Counted from the stretch's first letter, positions 1-7,551 are shown. The stretch is 9,562 bases of DNA from Melioribacteraceae bacterium (GCA_026987055.1 JALSNL010000357.1:1-9562), one strand, 5' to 3'. A program made the numbers and translations. Notes: generated by a model not told the origin, from the sequence alone.

Positions 1-2388
1 AAATTTAGGCAACGTGAGTAATTCTTTATATCTATCTTCCTTAATAGAAAACTCTTTTTGGATTTCCCATTTTACATTTAGGTTAAAGTCAAGTACTTTT
101 ATATGTGCTGTTAAATTGTTGTGTTTCTTATGTTGAGCATTAATAATTGAAACGGTGAAGTCGTGTTCATTTAACTGAATGTGTAACGGCTCTAATGCTT
201 TTTTTGCAAAGTAATAAGCCGATGTCGGATTAAGGAACCAATCGTACAATTGCCAAAGAACTGTTGGCCAAGTAGAGTTTAGTTTCCATATCATTACGCC
301 TTGAGTAATATCCCACATACGATGATTTGCCGCTTCGAACATTGCACGGTAACTTCCTGCATTTACAAACTGGGCTTTATCAATATACTCTTTAGCCGAA
401 TTTGGTTCTCCGTATCTACTTCTTAAAGCTACATCATAATTTTTAAAAGCATATTTACCGCTTCCCCAAGCACCGTGATGTGCCCAGTTTTTATTTAACG
501 GGTAAATATCGTTCTTTTCCCCTGCACCTAAATCGAAAATGAACTTTTTCATACTGCTAAATGTAGGAACGGAAGGGACTCCCATTTCGTTTTTAAACAT
601 TTGATCTTTCACTTCTAAGACTTTGGTATAGTAAAACGGATGAGGATACCATGTATAATCGGGTTCACCGTTATCGGTTGTTCCAATTGGTAAATCATCT
701 TTAATGTAAGGGGTAAGTTCAATATCCCAACTTAAATTTGATGTTGCCAAAAAAGGTCTTGTAGTATCTAAAGTTCTTACATATTCACGAAGTGGTTTAT
801 AAATTTCTTCGCGTACAGTTGTTTCATTTGCAACAGCCCAAAGAACCAAACTAGGATGAGTTCTGTATCTCTTAATAATATCATAAGAATTTTTTAATGC
901 CAACTTCGCATCAATAGGATTTTTAAATATTTCCAATCCGGGATACATTCGCCAACATTGATAAAATGTTTCCCAAATTAATAATCCGTATTTATCGTAT
1001 GTTTCCATTACATGTGCTGGTGGGGATGGCATATCTTCGCTACCAACCATATTCACATTAGCTTTAGCTAATAATCTGGCTTCATCATACATCCTTTTTT
1101 TGTTCATATCTAACATCATATCAGGTTGAAGCCAACCACCACGTACAAATATTCTTTTTCCGTTAACAAAAAATGTTCTTCCAAACTCTCCATTAATTTC
1201 CTTAAGAGTGGTAGTAATTTCACGTATGCCAAATGTAGTATTTTCAACATCCGAAACCTCTCCGTTAATCTCGAAACTAAGTTTTAAGTTATGTAGGTAT
1301 TGCTTTCCATAACCGTTTGGCCACCATAGATGTGGATTTTTAACAGTTAGCTGTGGAAAATCTTCGTGATTAAAACTTGCTACAATTGTTTTATTTGCCG
1401 GGATTTCAATTTCTTTTTCAAAGTAAATTGTTTCCATTTTACCAGGCATTTCTTTTTTATAGGTATAAAAATCAATTTCTTTAATTAAATTTATACTCCC
1501 TTTTAGTACACCTTTTTGAGCAGTTTTTGCCGTATTTTTTAGTTCTGTAGAAATTATAATATTAGCACTCGTAGTATCTGGTAGCGGTAAATCGGTAACT
1601 ACATAGGGGTCAATAATATCAACACCATCTGTATATGTTAGAAATACATCTTGATAAATTCCCATATTCCTATCTCTAACAACAGGTGCACAATCCCATC
1701 CGCCTGAAAGTTTAAGAGTTACATCTTTGAAAATATCCTCTGCACCACCACGCGAACTTCCAAAGACCTCCCACTGTTTCTCTCGTTTAACTTCTCCCGG
1801 ATGATCGACTTGATGAATTTTTACAGCAAGAGCATTTATGCTGTTTCTATTTACTAAATTAGTAACATCGTATTTAAACCTTTGAAACATACCAACCATA
1901 GTGCTTGAATCGGCTACTTGCTTTCCATTTACCCAAACATCTGCACGATAATTGATGCCGTCAAAATTAAGCCATACTTTCTTATTTAACGAACTAACCT
2001 TAAACTCCGTTCTATACCAATAAGGATCTTTAAATGGATTTGGATAATCTTTAAGATGAGTATATTTGGCTAAATTTAACCTTTTATTTAATTTATCGGA
2101 AGCATCGGGAATTTTAAAATTGTTTAAGTCAAAATGAGGATCGGGATATATTTTAGCTTTAACTAAAGCACGTAATACAGTTGTTGGAACTTCTATTTTA
2201 AGCCAATTATCTTCACTAAAATTGACCGAAGAAATTTCTTTTCCCTTAGCTATAGTTTGAGTTGATGATTTTAGCTCCCATTTACGCAAAAATTGTTTTT
2301 GATAAATGTTGTTCGAAGATTCATTATCACTGCACGATAACAAAGCTCCTAAGAGTACAACCCAAAATATAACATCCAATTTTTTCAA
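1..2388 (-). CDS. GH2-family glycoside hydrolase lipoprotein (exo-glucosaminidase/beta-mannosidase-like), 3' end outside window
   Basis: The frame is open for 796 codons from a TTG start to the window edge, so the C-terminus is missing. TTG is forced: two in-frame TAA codons lie directly upstream, and AGGAG sits 9 nt before it. The N-terminus reads MKKLDVIFWVVLLGALLSC, a lipoprotein signal peptide with lipobox LLSC, so the enzyme is probably anchored in the outer membrane or periplasm. The layout matches GH2: an N-terminal jelly-roll (about 40-200, with WLNFDGINYRADVWVNG), Ig-like domains, then a TIM barrel. The acid/base is probably E522 in WAVANET and the nucleophile E601 in NEMGVPS. The C-terminal stretch around 690-720 (WKLNSTWPTVLWQLYDWFLNP) and the VPTFSSMKKF following E601 resemble exo-beta-D-glucosaminidases and endo-beta-mannosidases of GH2. 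Exo-glucosaminidase CsxA uses Asp as acid/base, whereas this protein has Glu in the standard NE motif, so substrate is uncertain (glucosaminide, mannoside or galactoside). It is the last gene seen in the operon, 21 nt after the kinase gene. Confidence 0.88.
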   Translation of the reverse strand, partial: MKKLDVIFWVVLLGALLSCSDNESSNNIYQKQFLRKWELKSSTQTIAKGKEISSVNFSEDNWLKIEVPTTVLRALVKAKIYPDPHFDLNNFKIPDASDKLNKRLNLAKYTHLKDYPNPFKDPYWYRTEFKVSSLNKKVWLNFDGINYRADVWVNGKQVADSSTMVGMFQRFKYDVTNLVNRNSINALAVKIHQVDHPGEVKREKQWEVFGSSRGGAEDIFKDVTLKLSGGWDCAPVVRDRNMGIYQDVFLTYTDGVDIIDPYVVTDLPLPDTTSANIIISTELKNTAKTAQKGVLKGSINLIKEIDFYTYKKEMPGKMETIYFEKEIEIPANKTIVASFNHEDFPQLTVKNPHLWWPNGYGKQYLHNLKLSFEINGEVSDVENTTFGIREITTTLKEINGEFGRTFFVNGKRIFVRGGWLQPDMMLDMNKKRMYDEARLLAKANVNMVGSEDMPSPPAHVMETYDKYGLLIWETFYQCWRMYPGLEIFKNPIDAKLALKNSYDIIKRYRTHPSLVLWAVANETTVREEIYKPLREYVRTLDTTRPFLATSNLSWDIELTPYIKDDLPIGTTDNGEPDYTWYPHPFYYTKVLEVKDQMFKNEMGVPSVPTFSSMKKFIFDLGAGEKNDIYPLNKNWAHHGAWGSGKYAFKNYDVALRSRYGEPNSAKEYIDKAQFVNAGSYRAMFEAANHRMWDITQGVMIWKLNSTWPTVLWQLYDWFLNPTSAYYFAKKALEPLHIQLNEHDFTVSIINAQHKKHNNLTAHIKVLDFNLNVKWEIQKEFSIKEDRYKELLTLPKF

Positions 2389-2397
2389 TTATTAAAA

Positions 2398-2402
2398 CTC
2401 CT
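2398..2402 (-). promoter_or_regulatory. Ribosome-binding site fixing the TTG start of the GH2 gene
   Basis: The minus strand reads AGGAG, 9 nt before TTG at 2388. No ATG or GTG lies in frame between the upstream stops (TAA TAA, immediately before TTG) and the lipoprotein signal sequence, so this site supports a non-ATG start. Confidence 0.7.
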
Positions 2403-2409
2403 AATTTTC

Positions 2410-3312
2410 TTAATCCCTTTTAATATTCTCTATAAAAATACTTGCAGCACCAATAAAACCTGCATAATCTCCTAAGCTAGCAACCAGAACTTTAGTCTTT
2501 TCTGCCGGTGTGGGACAAATTTGCGTTCTTAGTTTTTTTTCCATACTATCAGAAAAGTACTTATAAGCTTTTGCAATTGAACCGCCAATTATTACTATTT
2601 CCGGATCAATTAAATTTATTGCCCAAGCCATTGCTACGGCAAGATGTTCTCCAAATTCTTTCCATGTCTGCAAAGCATTAACATCATTGTTTTTTGCCAA
2701 TTGAAAAATTTCTAAAGAGCTTTTTGTGTTTCCTGATATGGATTTGTAAATTTTTGCGACTCCCTCGCCGGATACGAAATCTTCAATTATTCCATTACCA
2801 TAAGGCGAAGTCCAAACTTCACCTGCAGTACCTGTAGAACCGTTTAATATTTTTTTATCTAAAATTATTGCAGAACCAATGCCTGTTCCTAAAGTAAAAC
2901 CAACTACATTTTTTTTACCTTTACCAACTCCAAAAATTGTTTCTCCGTATATCAAACAATTTGCATCGTTATTCATAGAAATAGGAACCGGGAAATATTT
3001 TTCTAATGTTGTTAAAAGTGGGTAAAAGTTCATTGTTGGTAGTTGCGGACATTCAAGAATAATTCCATTTTCAATATCCAAAGGACCTGTAACGCCAATT
3101 CCTATTCCTGCAATATTTCTAATATCAACATCTATAGTCTTTAATATTTTCCCTACCGAATCGGTAATTTTTTTCACTATTGTCTCGGCGGGTTCGCTAC
3201 TAACTGTTAGAACTTTAATTGGTTCTCCTATTATTTCTCCATCTGTGTTAATTGCACCGGTCATTATCTTTGTGCCGCCAACATCCACACCTATAATTAT
3301 TTTTTTACCCAC
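2410..3312 (-). CDS. ROK-family sugar kinase
   Basis: This 300-residue protein has the length and motif order of a ROK kinase (ATP-dependent sugar 6-phosphorylation in the cytoplasm). Visible motifs are the N-terminal phosphate loop DVGGTK (10-15), GIGVTGPLD (71-79), NNDAN (114-118) with D116 as expected catalytic base, LGTGIGS (141-147), GTAGE (161-165) and the C-terminal NLIDPEIVIIGGSIA. The start is GTG at 3312, with AGGAAG 6 nt upstream; that site overlaps the permease stop codon. The Cys-rich zinc motif of many ROK proteins (GH...CxCGxxGCxE) is absent: the region reads GEVWTSPYGNGIIEDFVSG with no Cys and no His. Context (SIS protein, AgaR-like repressor) suggests a hexose or hexosamine substrate such as glucosamine. 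No N-terminal HTH is present, so it is a kinase and not a NagC/XylR-type repressor. The exact sugar cannot be read from sequence. Confidence 0.9.
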   Translation of the reverse strand: MGKKIIIGVDVGGTKIMTGAINTDGEIIGEPIKVLTVSSEPAETIVKKITDSVGKILKTIDVDIRNIAGIGIGVTGPLDIENGIILECPQLPTMNFYPLLTTLEKYFPVPISMNNDANCLIYGETIFGVGKGKKNVVGFTLGTGIGSAIILDKKILNGSTGTAGEVWTSPYGNGIIEDFVSGEGVAKIYKSISGNTKSSLEIFQLAKNNDVNALQTWKEFGEHLAVAMAWAINLIDPEIVIIGGSIAKAYKYFSDSMEKKLRTQICPTPAEKTKVLVASLGDYAGFIGAASIFIENIKRD

Positions 3313-3322
3313 TTAAATCTTC

Positions 3323-4549
3323 CTAATTTTGATTCTCATTAATATCCAATTTACCTTTTCCGAATACTGCCAAATAAAAGACATATCCAAAGGCTAAAAT
3401 GTTTATTCCCATTGCCCAATTCATATCTAGCATTTCTCCTGTAGCGCCAACAAGCCATCCAACAAATGCACCTCCAACAATTGCAGTTCCAAGAATACCC
3501 GAAATAGTTCCATGGTATTCTTCAAAACTGTTTATTGTAGCACTAAAAAGTGCAGTAAATGACGCCGAGGTAAAGTATCCAACAAAAGCAAAAGCTATTA
3601 GTGAAGTAGTAACATTGCCAAGTAAAGCAACAATTAAGGATATTACCGTACCCAAACTATGTACAATAAATATTTTTCTTTCTCCAATATGTTTCATCAT
3701 AGGAGAAATTATTAATCTTCCAAAAGCTTGAAGCAACCAAAATAAACCAACAACAAGTGCTGCTTTTGATGGGAAAGCAGAATATAGTAATGAACCCTCA
3801 TTCCAAAACGAGTCGGTATTGCTAACTCCGTGAATTTTACTCATGTATGTAATTATGTATGATGAGACACCTACTTCTGCCCCAACATAAAAGAAAATCC
3901 CCAATCCGTAGGTTACAATAATGGGATTTTTGATTAATGTTGCAATATTGGAAAAATGAATTCTCTCTTCTTCCTCAATTATAATTTCAGGAAATTTAGC
4001 AAATGAAAGCATTAATAATATAAGCGCATTTATTATTCCAAAAAGTAAATAAACTGTATTCCACGTGTATCCATTTGCCTGTACTAATGGTACAAGTACC
4101 GGACTAAAGGCATAACCCAATGAACCAATTCCGATAATTATTGTTAAATTCATTGTATAATTTGCAGGAGAATCTAATTCACGGATAAACGGATTGCCCG
4201 CTATTTGAATTGCCGTAACACCAACCCCAACAAGGAAAATCATAAAAATTACAACCATATAATGATTACTTAAATAGAATAGAAATGAACCGACAGTCAT
4301 CAAAACCATTCCAAGAAGCAGAACCGATTTAGCTCCGTATTTATCCATTGCAATTCCAAAAGGGATTGATGTTAAACCATACGCTAAAAAGAATGCAAAC
4401 GGAAGTAGGGCGGCTACAGCAAGCGAAACATCGTACTGAACTTGAAATTTATCAATTATTACTCCTATTACAGATGTTAGAAGCCCGAAAGAGATATACA
4501 TCAACACTGTTACTATTAATAAATAAATATGTTTTTCTGATTTACTCAT
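3323..4549 (-). CDS. FHS/MFS-type sugar permease (FucP/GluP-like)
   Basis: The 408-residue, strongly hydrophobic protein has about 12 membrane segments, the usual MFS length and layout. The loop between TM2 and TM3, GIAMDKYGAK (65-74), is a variant of MFS motif A. IQIAGNPF (114-121) in the fourth segment resembles the conserved Asn-Pro region of the fucose:H+ symporter (FHS) group, which carries fucose, glucose/galactose and N-acetylhexosamines in Bacteroidota-type bacteria. It is therefore expected to be an inner-membrane proton-coupled symporter for the monosaccharide released by the operon glycosidases. ATG at 4549 is supported by AGGAAG, which overlaps the stop codon of the SIS gene 7 nt upstream. 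The end at 3323 overlaps the Shine-Dalgarno of the kinase gene. The transported sugar is inferred from context only. Confidence 0.85.
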   Translation of the reverse strand: MSKSEKHIYLLIVTVLMYISFGLLTSVIGVIIDKFQVQYDVSLAVAALLPFAFFLAYGLTSIPFGIAMDKYGAKSVLLLGMVLMTVGSFLFYLSNHYMVVIFMIFLVGVGVTAIQIAGNPFIRELDSPANYTMNLTIIIGIGSLGYAFSPVLVPLVQANGYTWNTVYLLFGIINALILLMLSFAKFPEIIIEEEERIHFSNIATLIKNPIIVTYGLGIFFYVGAEVGVSSYIITYMSKIHGVSNTDSFWNEGSLLYSAFPSKAALVVGLFWLLQAFGRLIISPMMKHIGERKIFIVHSLGTVISLIVALLGNVTTSLIAFAFVGYFTSASFTALFSATINSFEEYHGTISGILGTAIVGGAFVGWLVGATGEMLDMNWAMGINILAFGYVFYLAVFGKGKLDINENQN

Positions 4550-4550
4550 T

Positions 4551-4559
4551 TTCTTCCTA
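4551..4559 (-). promoter_or_regulatory. Stop-overlapping ribosome-binding site, SIS gene to permease gene
   Basis: On the minus strand the SIS stop TAG runs into TAGGAAGAA directly before the permease ATG, so AGGAAG is built from the stop codon. The same arrangement recurs at the permease/kinase junction (3319-3325). It suggests coupled reinitiation inside the operon. Confidence 0.6.
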
Positions 4560-5609
4560 TTCTATAACCGTTACTTTTGCACCACGCGAAAAACTACCTG
4601 CTTCAAATCCATTTAATCTACCAAATGAATCTACAAGTAATTGCATGGGAATAATGCTTAAAATTGAGAACAAGTATTCATCTTCCTCAGTAAGAGACAA
4701 TACTCTAATATTAGTATTTGATAATTTTTGACTAGAATTTGTAATCAATAAAACCTTACCCCCAAATTTGGCAATATCTTCTGCCATTTGAAGACTTTGA
4801 TTTATTGTTTTTCCATTGGAAGCAAATAGTATTGATTTAAACCCTTCTTGAACCATTTCCATAGGACCATGCCGAAACTCACCCCCAAAAATTCCTGATG
4901 AAGGAGTTCTGGTAGCTTCTTTAAACATTAAAGCACTTTGCATGGCAGATGAATAGGCGGGACCTCTGGCAATTATCTGCAAAAATGGTAACTCACCTAA
5001 AAATTCAAGTGTATCGTCTATCCACGAATTATAATTAGAAAGAGTCATATCTATGTTATTTATTAGATTTTCGATCAAACTAACTTTGGTACTAGTCCAG
5101 TTATCCGTTAAAAACCAACCCATAATATATGAGACCAATAATGTTGAGACATAGGTTTTTGTTGAGGTCATATTTTCTTTGCCTGCTCTACTCAACAAAG
5201 CAATATTTGCTTTTTTTGCAAGAGTACTTTCTTCTTCGTTTGTAATTCCAATGCAAAATATGTTAGAGGGAAGAATTTTTAATATCTCTTTTATTTCGAA
5301 GCTTTCTCCTGATTGAGAAAAGCAAACCAACAAAGTGTTTTTCGAAAGGACAGAAAAATTGTAGTGTAATAGTTCGCTTGAATTCATAGCAAATGATTTC
5401 AATCCGAAGCTGTTAAACAAATTGGCTGCCGCAAACGAAGTAAAATACGAACTTCCCATCCCTGTAAAAATGATATTCTCAAAATTATTTTTGGTAAATT
5501 CCTTTTTAATTTTTTCAAGAGTATCTTTTCCTTTACCTGTAACGTAAAACTTTAAAGTATTTTGTAATGCTACAGGTTGTTCTAAAATTTCCTCTAAAAA
5601 TTTATTCAT
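4557..5609 (-). CDS. Double-SIS-domain sugar-phosphate deaminase/isomerase (GlmS C-terminal-like; NagB-II/AgaS type)
   Basis: This 350-residue protein matches the isomerase half of GlmS without the glutaminase domain. Motifs in order: EILEQP (7-12), first SIS loop TGMGSS (49-54), SQSGES (98-103), AGKENMTSTKTY (142-153), second SIS domain starting at ARGPAYSSAMQSALMFKEA, GGEFRHGP (242-249) and C-terminal GSFSRGAKVTVIE. H248 and K345 align with positions expected for the catalytic His and Lys of this fold. Stand-alone proteins of this type include NagB-II and AgaS (hexosamine-6-phosphate deamination with isomerisation) and FrlB (fructoselysine-6-phosphate deglycase). With a ROK kinase and an AgaR-like repressor beside it, the best guess is conversion of a hexosamine 6-phosphate to a ketose 6-phosphate plus ammonia in the cytoplasm. 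Its ATG overlaps the upstream gene by 8 nt (ATGAATAA), indicating translational coupling. A non-deaminating isomerase remains possible. Confidence 0.85.
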   Translation of the reverse strand: MNKFLEEILEQPVALQNTLKFYVTGKGKDTLEKIKKEFTKNNFENIIFTGMGSSYFTSFAAANLFNSFGLKSFAMNSSELLHYNFSVLSKNTLLVCFSQSGESFEIKEILKILPSNIFCIGITNEEESTLAKKANIALLSRAGKENMTSTKTYVSTLLVSYIMGWFLTDNWTSTKVSLIENLINNIDMTLSNYNSWIDDTLEFLGELPFLQIIARGPAYSSAMQSALMFKEATRTPSSGIFGGEFRHGPMEMVQEGFKSILFASNGKTINQSLQMAEDIAKFGGKVLLITNSSQKLSNTNIRVLSLTEEDEYLFSILSIIPMQLLVDSFGRLNGFEAGSFSRGAKVTVIE

Positions 5610-6540
5610 TATCTACCTCTACCATCCGTAGGTCCCAATGACCTTCCGAAATATTTGTTTTATGTGAATAGAAAATATATACCTTTTTGTCCAATACATA
5701 TTGGAAAGCACAAGCATCGCTATTTGATAAAATCGGATTGTTTTTTACTCGTTCATATCCATGATCAATATTATCAGACCCAAATGCATTTGTAACCCAT
5801 TTTTTCTTTGTACCGAAGATTTTAAATTCTTCAACTAGCAAATAATATTTATTATTGAAGAACGCAATTGAAGGGGCTGCTATTACTTCTTTTGAAGTAA
5901 CTATTGTTTTAGGACAAGCATATTGAAGTTTTGAAATATCCTTACTTTTCTTAACAGTAATATTCCAATGCTTATCACTTATTACTTTTGCCCTTTCTAC
6001 ACCACTATAATAGAATAAATAAAAAGTTGAATCCGGTTTATTAAAGTAAATAAACGGGTTTTGATTTTGATGCCCGGTAGTGTATGGTGCAATAACAGTC
6101 TTGTTACTAAAGTCTATGCCATTTTTACTACTTAGCATTACAATTCTACTATCATTATCTTTGTTATATTCTGCATAGAACATATAAAAGACATCGTCAG
6201 AAATTACTACAGTAGGCCATCTACAATTTTTATTTATAATAGGATTGTGTTTGTACTTATCCCAATGAATTAAATCGTTGCTTCGTGCAAGTCCGGCTTT
6301 CCTTGCATGAGGATTTTTACGATACCAATCCAACCCATAATAAGCCCAATATTTATAACCATCCATATTGGCAGTAACAACTGAAAAAGTATGTACGGCA
6401 TTGCTATCCCAACTACAAGTTTCACCTTCAATAATTATTTTATTCTCTGAAATTGAGGGATAATTATTCACTTGCCCTAATAGTGGTAAGTTAAATAATG
6501 CTATCATTGCAATTGTTTGCAAAAAACTTTTTATCTTCAT
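5602..6540 (-). CDS. Exported five-bladed beta-propeller protein, GH43/GH32/GH117/GH130-like putative glycosidase
   Basis: ATG at 6540 was chosen because AGGAAA lies just upstream and because MKIKSFLQTIAMIALFNLPL is a clear signal peptide with likely cleavage before Q23 (LLG/Q). The frame stays open to 6651, but that extension would bury the signal. The mature protein shows repeated propeller-blade signatures: ARSNDLIHWDKYKHNPII (85-102), RWPTVVISDDVFYMFYAEY (107-125), SSKNGIDFS (137-145), NPFIYFNKPDSTFYLFYYSG (161-180), APSIAFFNNKYYLLVEEF (222-239) and GYERVKNNPIL (261-271). These are typical of the GH43/GH32/GH117/GH130 propeller hydrolases; the precise family and catalytic acids could not be assigned. 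At 312 residues it is one propeller with no extra binding module. It is first after the repressor in the operon and overlaps the SIS gene by 8 nt, so it probably works with the GH2 lipoprotein in periplasmic glycan breakdown. Confidence 0.75.
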   Translation of the reverse strand: MKIKSFLQTIAMIALFNLPLLGQVNNYPSISENKIIIEGETCSWDSNAVHTFSVVTANMDGYKYWAYYGLDWYRKNPHARKAGLARSNDLIHWDKYKHNPIINKNCRWPTVVISDDVFYMFYAEYNKDNDSRIVMLSSKNGIDFSNKTVIAPYTTGHQNQNPFIYFNKPDSTFYLFYYSGVERAKVISDKHWNITVKKSKDISKLQYACPKTIVTSKEVIAAPSIAFFNNKYYLLVEEFKIFGTKKKWVTNAFGSDNIDHGYERVKNNPILSNSDACAFQYVLDKKVYIFYSHKTNISEGHWDLRMVEVDNE

Positions 6541-6544
6541 TAAA

Positions 6545-6550
6545 TTTCCT
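6545..6550 (-). promoter_or_regulatory. Ribosome-binding site deciding the propeller gene start
   Basis: The minus strand reads AGGAAA, with AGGA 6 nt before ATG at 6540. It favours the internal ATG over the first ATG of the open frame at 6651, which would add 37 residues ahead of the signal peptide. Confidence 0.6.
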
Positions 6551-6659
6551 ATATTTTTTAATACTTTAATTACTTTAAAATCTTTTATTTCTGCTCCACT
6601 TTTTTCCGTAGAGATGAATTTCCGGAGTAAAAGAATTGCGGCAACATTCAAAATTTATT

Positions 6660-7451
6660 TTATACAACTTTTACCTCTACATTCCATTCAGTAAATTTCA
6701 TAATTTCTTTTTTTGATAATTTTTTTGTGGTAATAATTTTATCAATATCCTTTATTTTTGATATAACACCCAAACTTCGTCTTCCGAATTTTGAAGAGTC
6801 CACGAGAAGAATTTTTTCGCCTGCTACATCCATCATAGTTCTACTTGTTTTGGCTTCAACTATATTTGGTGTTGTTAAGCCTACTTCAAAATCAATCCCA
6901 TCAACACCGTGGAATAACTTACCTGCTGAAATTTTTTGAAGTACTTCATCCGCTAGGGGACCAATTAAAGTAGATGTTTCTTTTTGTAATACACCACCGG
7001 TTAATATTACTTCAATGTCACTTTGAAATAAATCCGATGCGATATTGATTGCATTTGTTATTACGGTTATTCCTTTTATATTTTTAATTTCTTTTGCTAA
7101 TAAAGTAGTAGTTGATCCGGAATCAATTATAATTGTATCACCCTCGGAAATAAGTTTGGCTGCTTCTTTTGCAATTCTTATCTTTTCATCTAAATGTAAT
7201 TTCTCTTTTTCGTTTAATGCTAATCCCGGGAATAACGATTTGTTCTTAATTGCTCCGCCATGTGTTCTCTTAAGCAAACCTTCTTGTTCGAGTAGAGCAA
7301 GATCTTTTCTTATTGTAACAGAGCTAGTATTAAATTTATTGCACAAATCAACTATCATTACTCTGTTTTCATTTTCAAGTATGTGCAATATTTCTTCTCT
7401 TCTTTCTTCTTGAAAAACAACATTCCCGTTATTTTTATTCATAATACACAT
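6660..7451 (-). CDS. DeoR-family transcriptional repressor, AgaR-like
   Basis: This 263-residue cytoplasmic regulator has the full DeoR layout. The winged HTH spans about 14-68 (ERREEILHIL, then LCNKFNTSSVTIRKDLALLEQ and GLLKRTHGGA). The sugar-phosphate sensing domain follows, with DSGSTTTLLAKEI (110-122), TNAINIA (132-138), TGG (151-153), GVDGIDFEVGLTTPNIVEA (182-200) and VDSSKFGRRS (217-226). The GVDxIDxExGxxTxNxxEA stretch is like AgaR, the N-acetylgalactosamine/galactosamine regulator of enterobacteria. It is the first gene of the operon, 119 bp ahead of the propeller gene. It is preceded by tandem TTTCGTTT repeats that fit an autoregulatory operator. The start could be ATG at 7451 or at 7442 (MNKNNG); neither has a strong Shine-Dalgarno. 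The effector is inferred to be a hexosamine phosphate. Confidence 0.92.
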   Translation of the reverse strand: MCIMNKNNGNVVFQEERREEILHILENENRVMIVDLCNKFNTSSVTIRKDLALLEQEGLLKRTHGGAIKNKSLFPGLALNEKEKLHLDEKIRIAKEAAKLISEGDTIIIDSGSTTTLLAKEIKNIKGITVITNAINIASDLFQSDIEVILTGGVLQKETSTLIGPLADEVLQKISAGKLFHGVDGIDFEVGLTTPNIVEAKTSRTMMDVAGEKILLVDSSKFGRRSLGVISKIKDIDKIITTKKLSKKEIMKFTEWNVEVKVV

Positions 7452-7470
7452 CCATTTTTTAATATCTTAC

Positions 7471-7500
7471 ATTCGTTTAATTTCGTTTAATTTCGTTTTG
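7471..7500. promoter_or_regulatory. Operator array: three tandem 10-bp TTTCGTTTAA-type repeats
   Basis: Three consecutive 10-mers read ATTCGTTTAA, TTTCGTTTAA and TTTCGTTTTG. The period is one helical turn, so all units face the same side of the DNA. Tandem TTTCRTTTY units are known for AgaR-type DeoR repressors, and the adjacent repressor is of that type. The array lies 20 bp before the repressor start codon, inside the predicted 5' leader, where binding would block transcription. Confidence 0.6.
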
Positions 7501-7551
7501 TACTAATTTTAACTCTTTTGTGTTCTTTTTACCTTTGTTTGCTTATTTATA

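Noticed and set aside
3399..3731. Plus-strand open frame opposite the permease gene
   Set aside because: It lies wholly inside the strongly supported permease gene, has no recognisable domain, and reads as the antisense shadow of membrane segments.
4348..4731. Plus-strand open frame spanning the permease/SIS junction
   Set aside because: It overlaps two well-supported genes on the other strand, has no family resemblance and no ribosome-binding site of note.
6541..6651. N-terminal extension of the propeller protein from ATG at 6651
   Set aside because: It would put 37 residues ahead of a clear signal peptide, and the AGGAAA site supports ATG at 6540.
6541..6659. Internal promoter between repressor and propeller genes
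   Set aside because: No TAnnTTTG with a TTG about 20 nt upstream was found; the closest match (TAAATTTTG) has one base too many.
6727..7413. Two plus-strand open frames (6727-6939, 7045-7413) opposite the DeoR gene
   Set aside because: Both are fully covered by the DeoR repressor, whose motifs are unmistakable on the minus strand.
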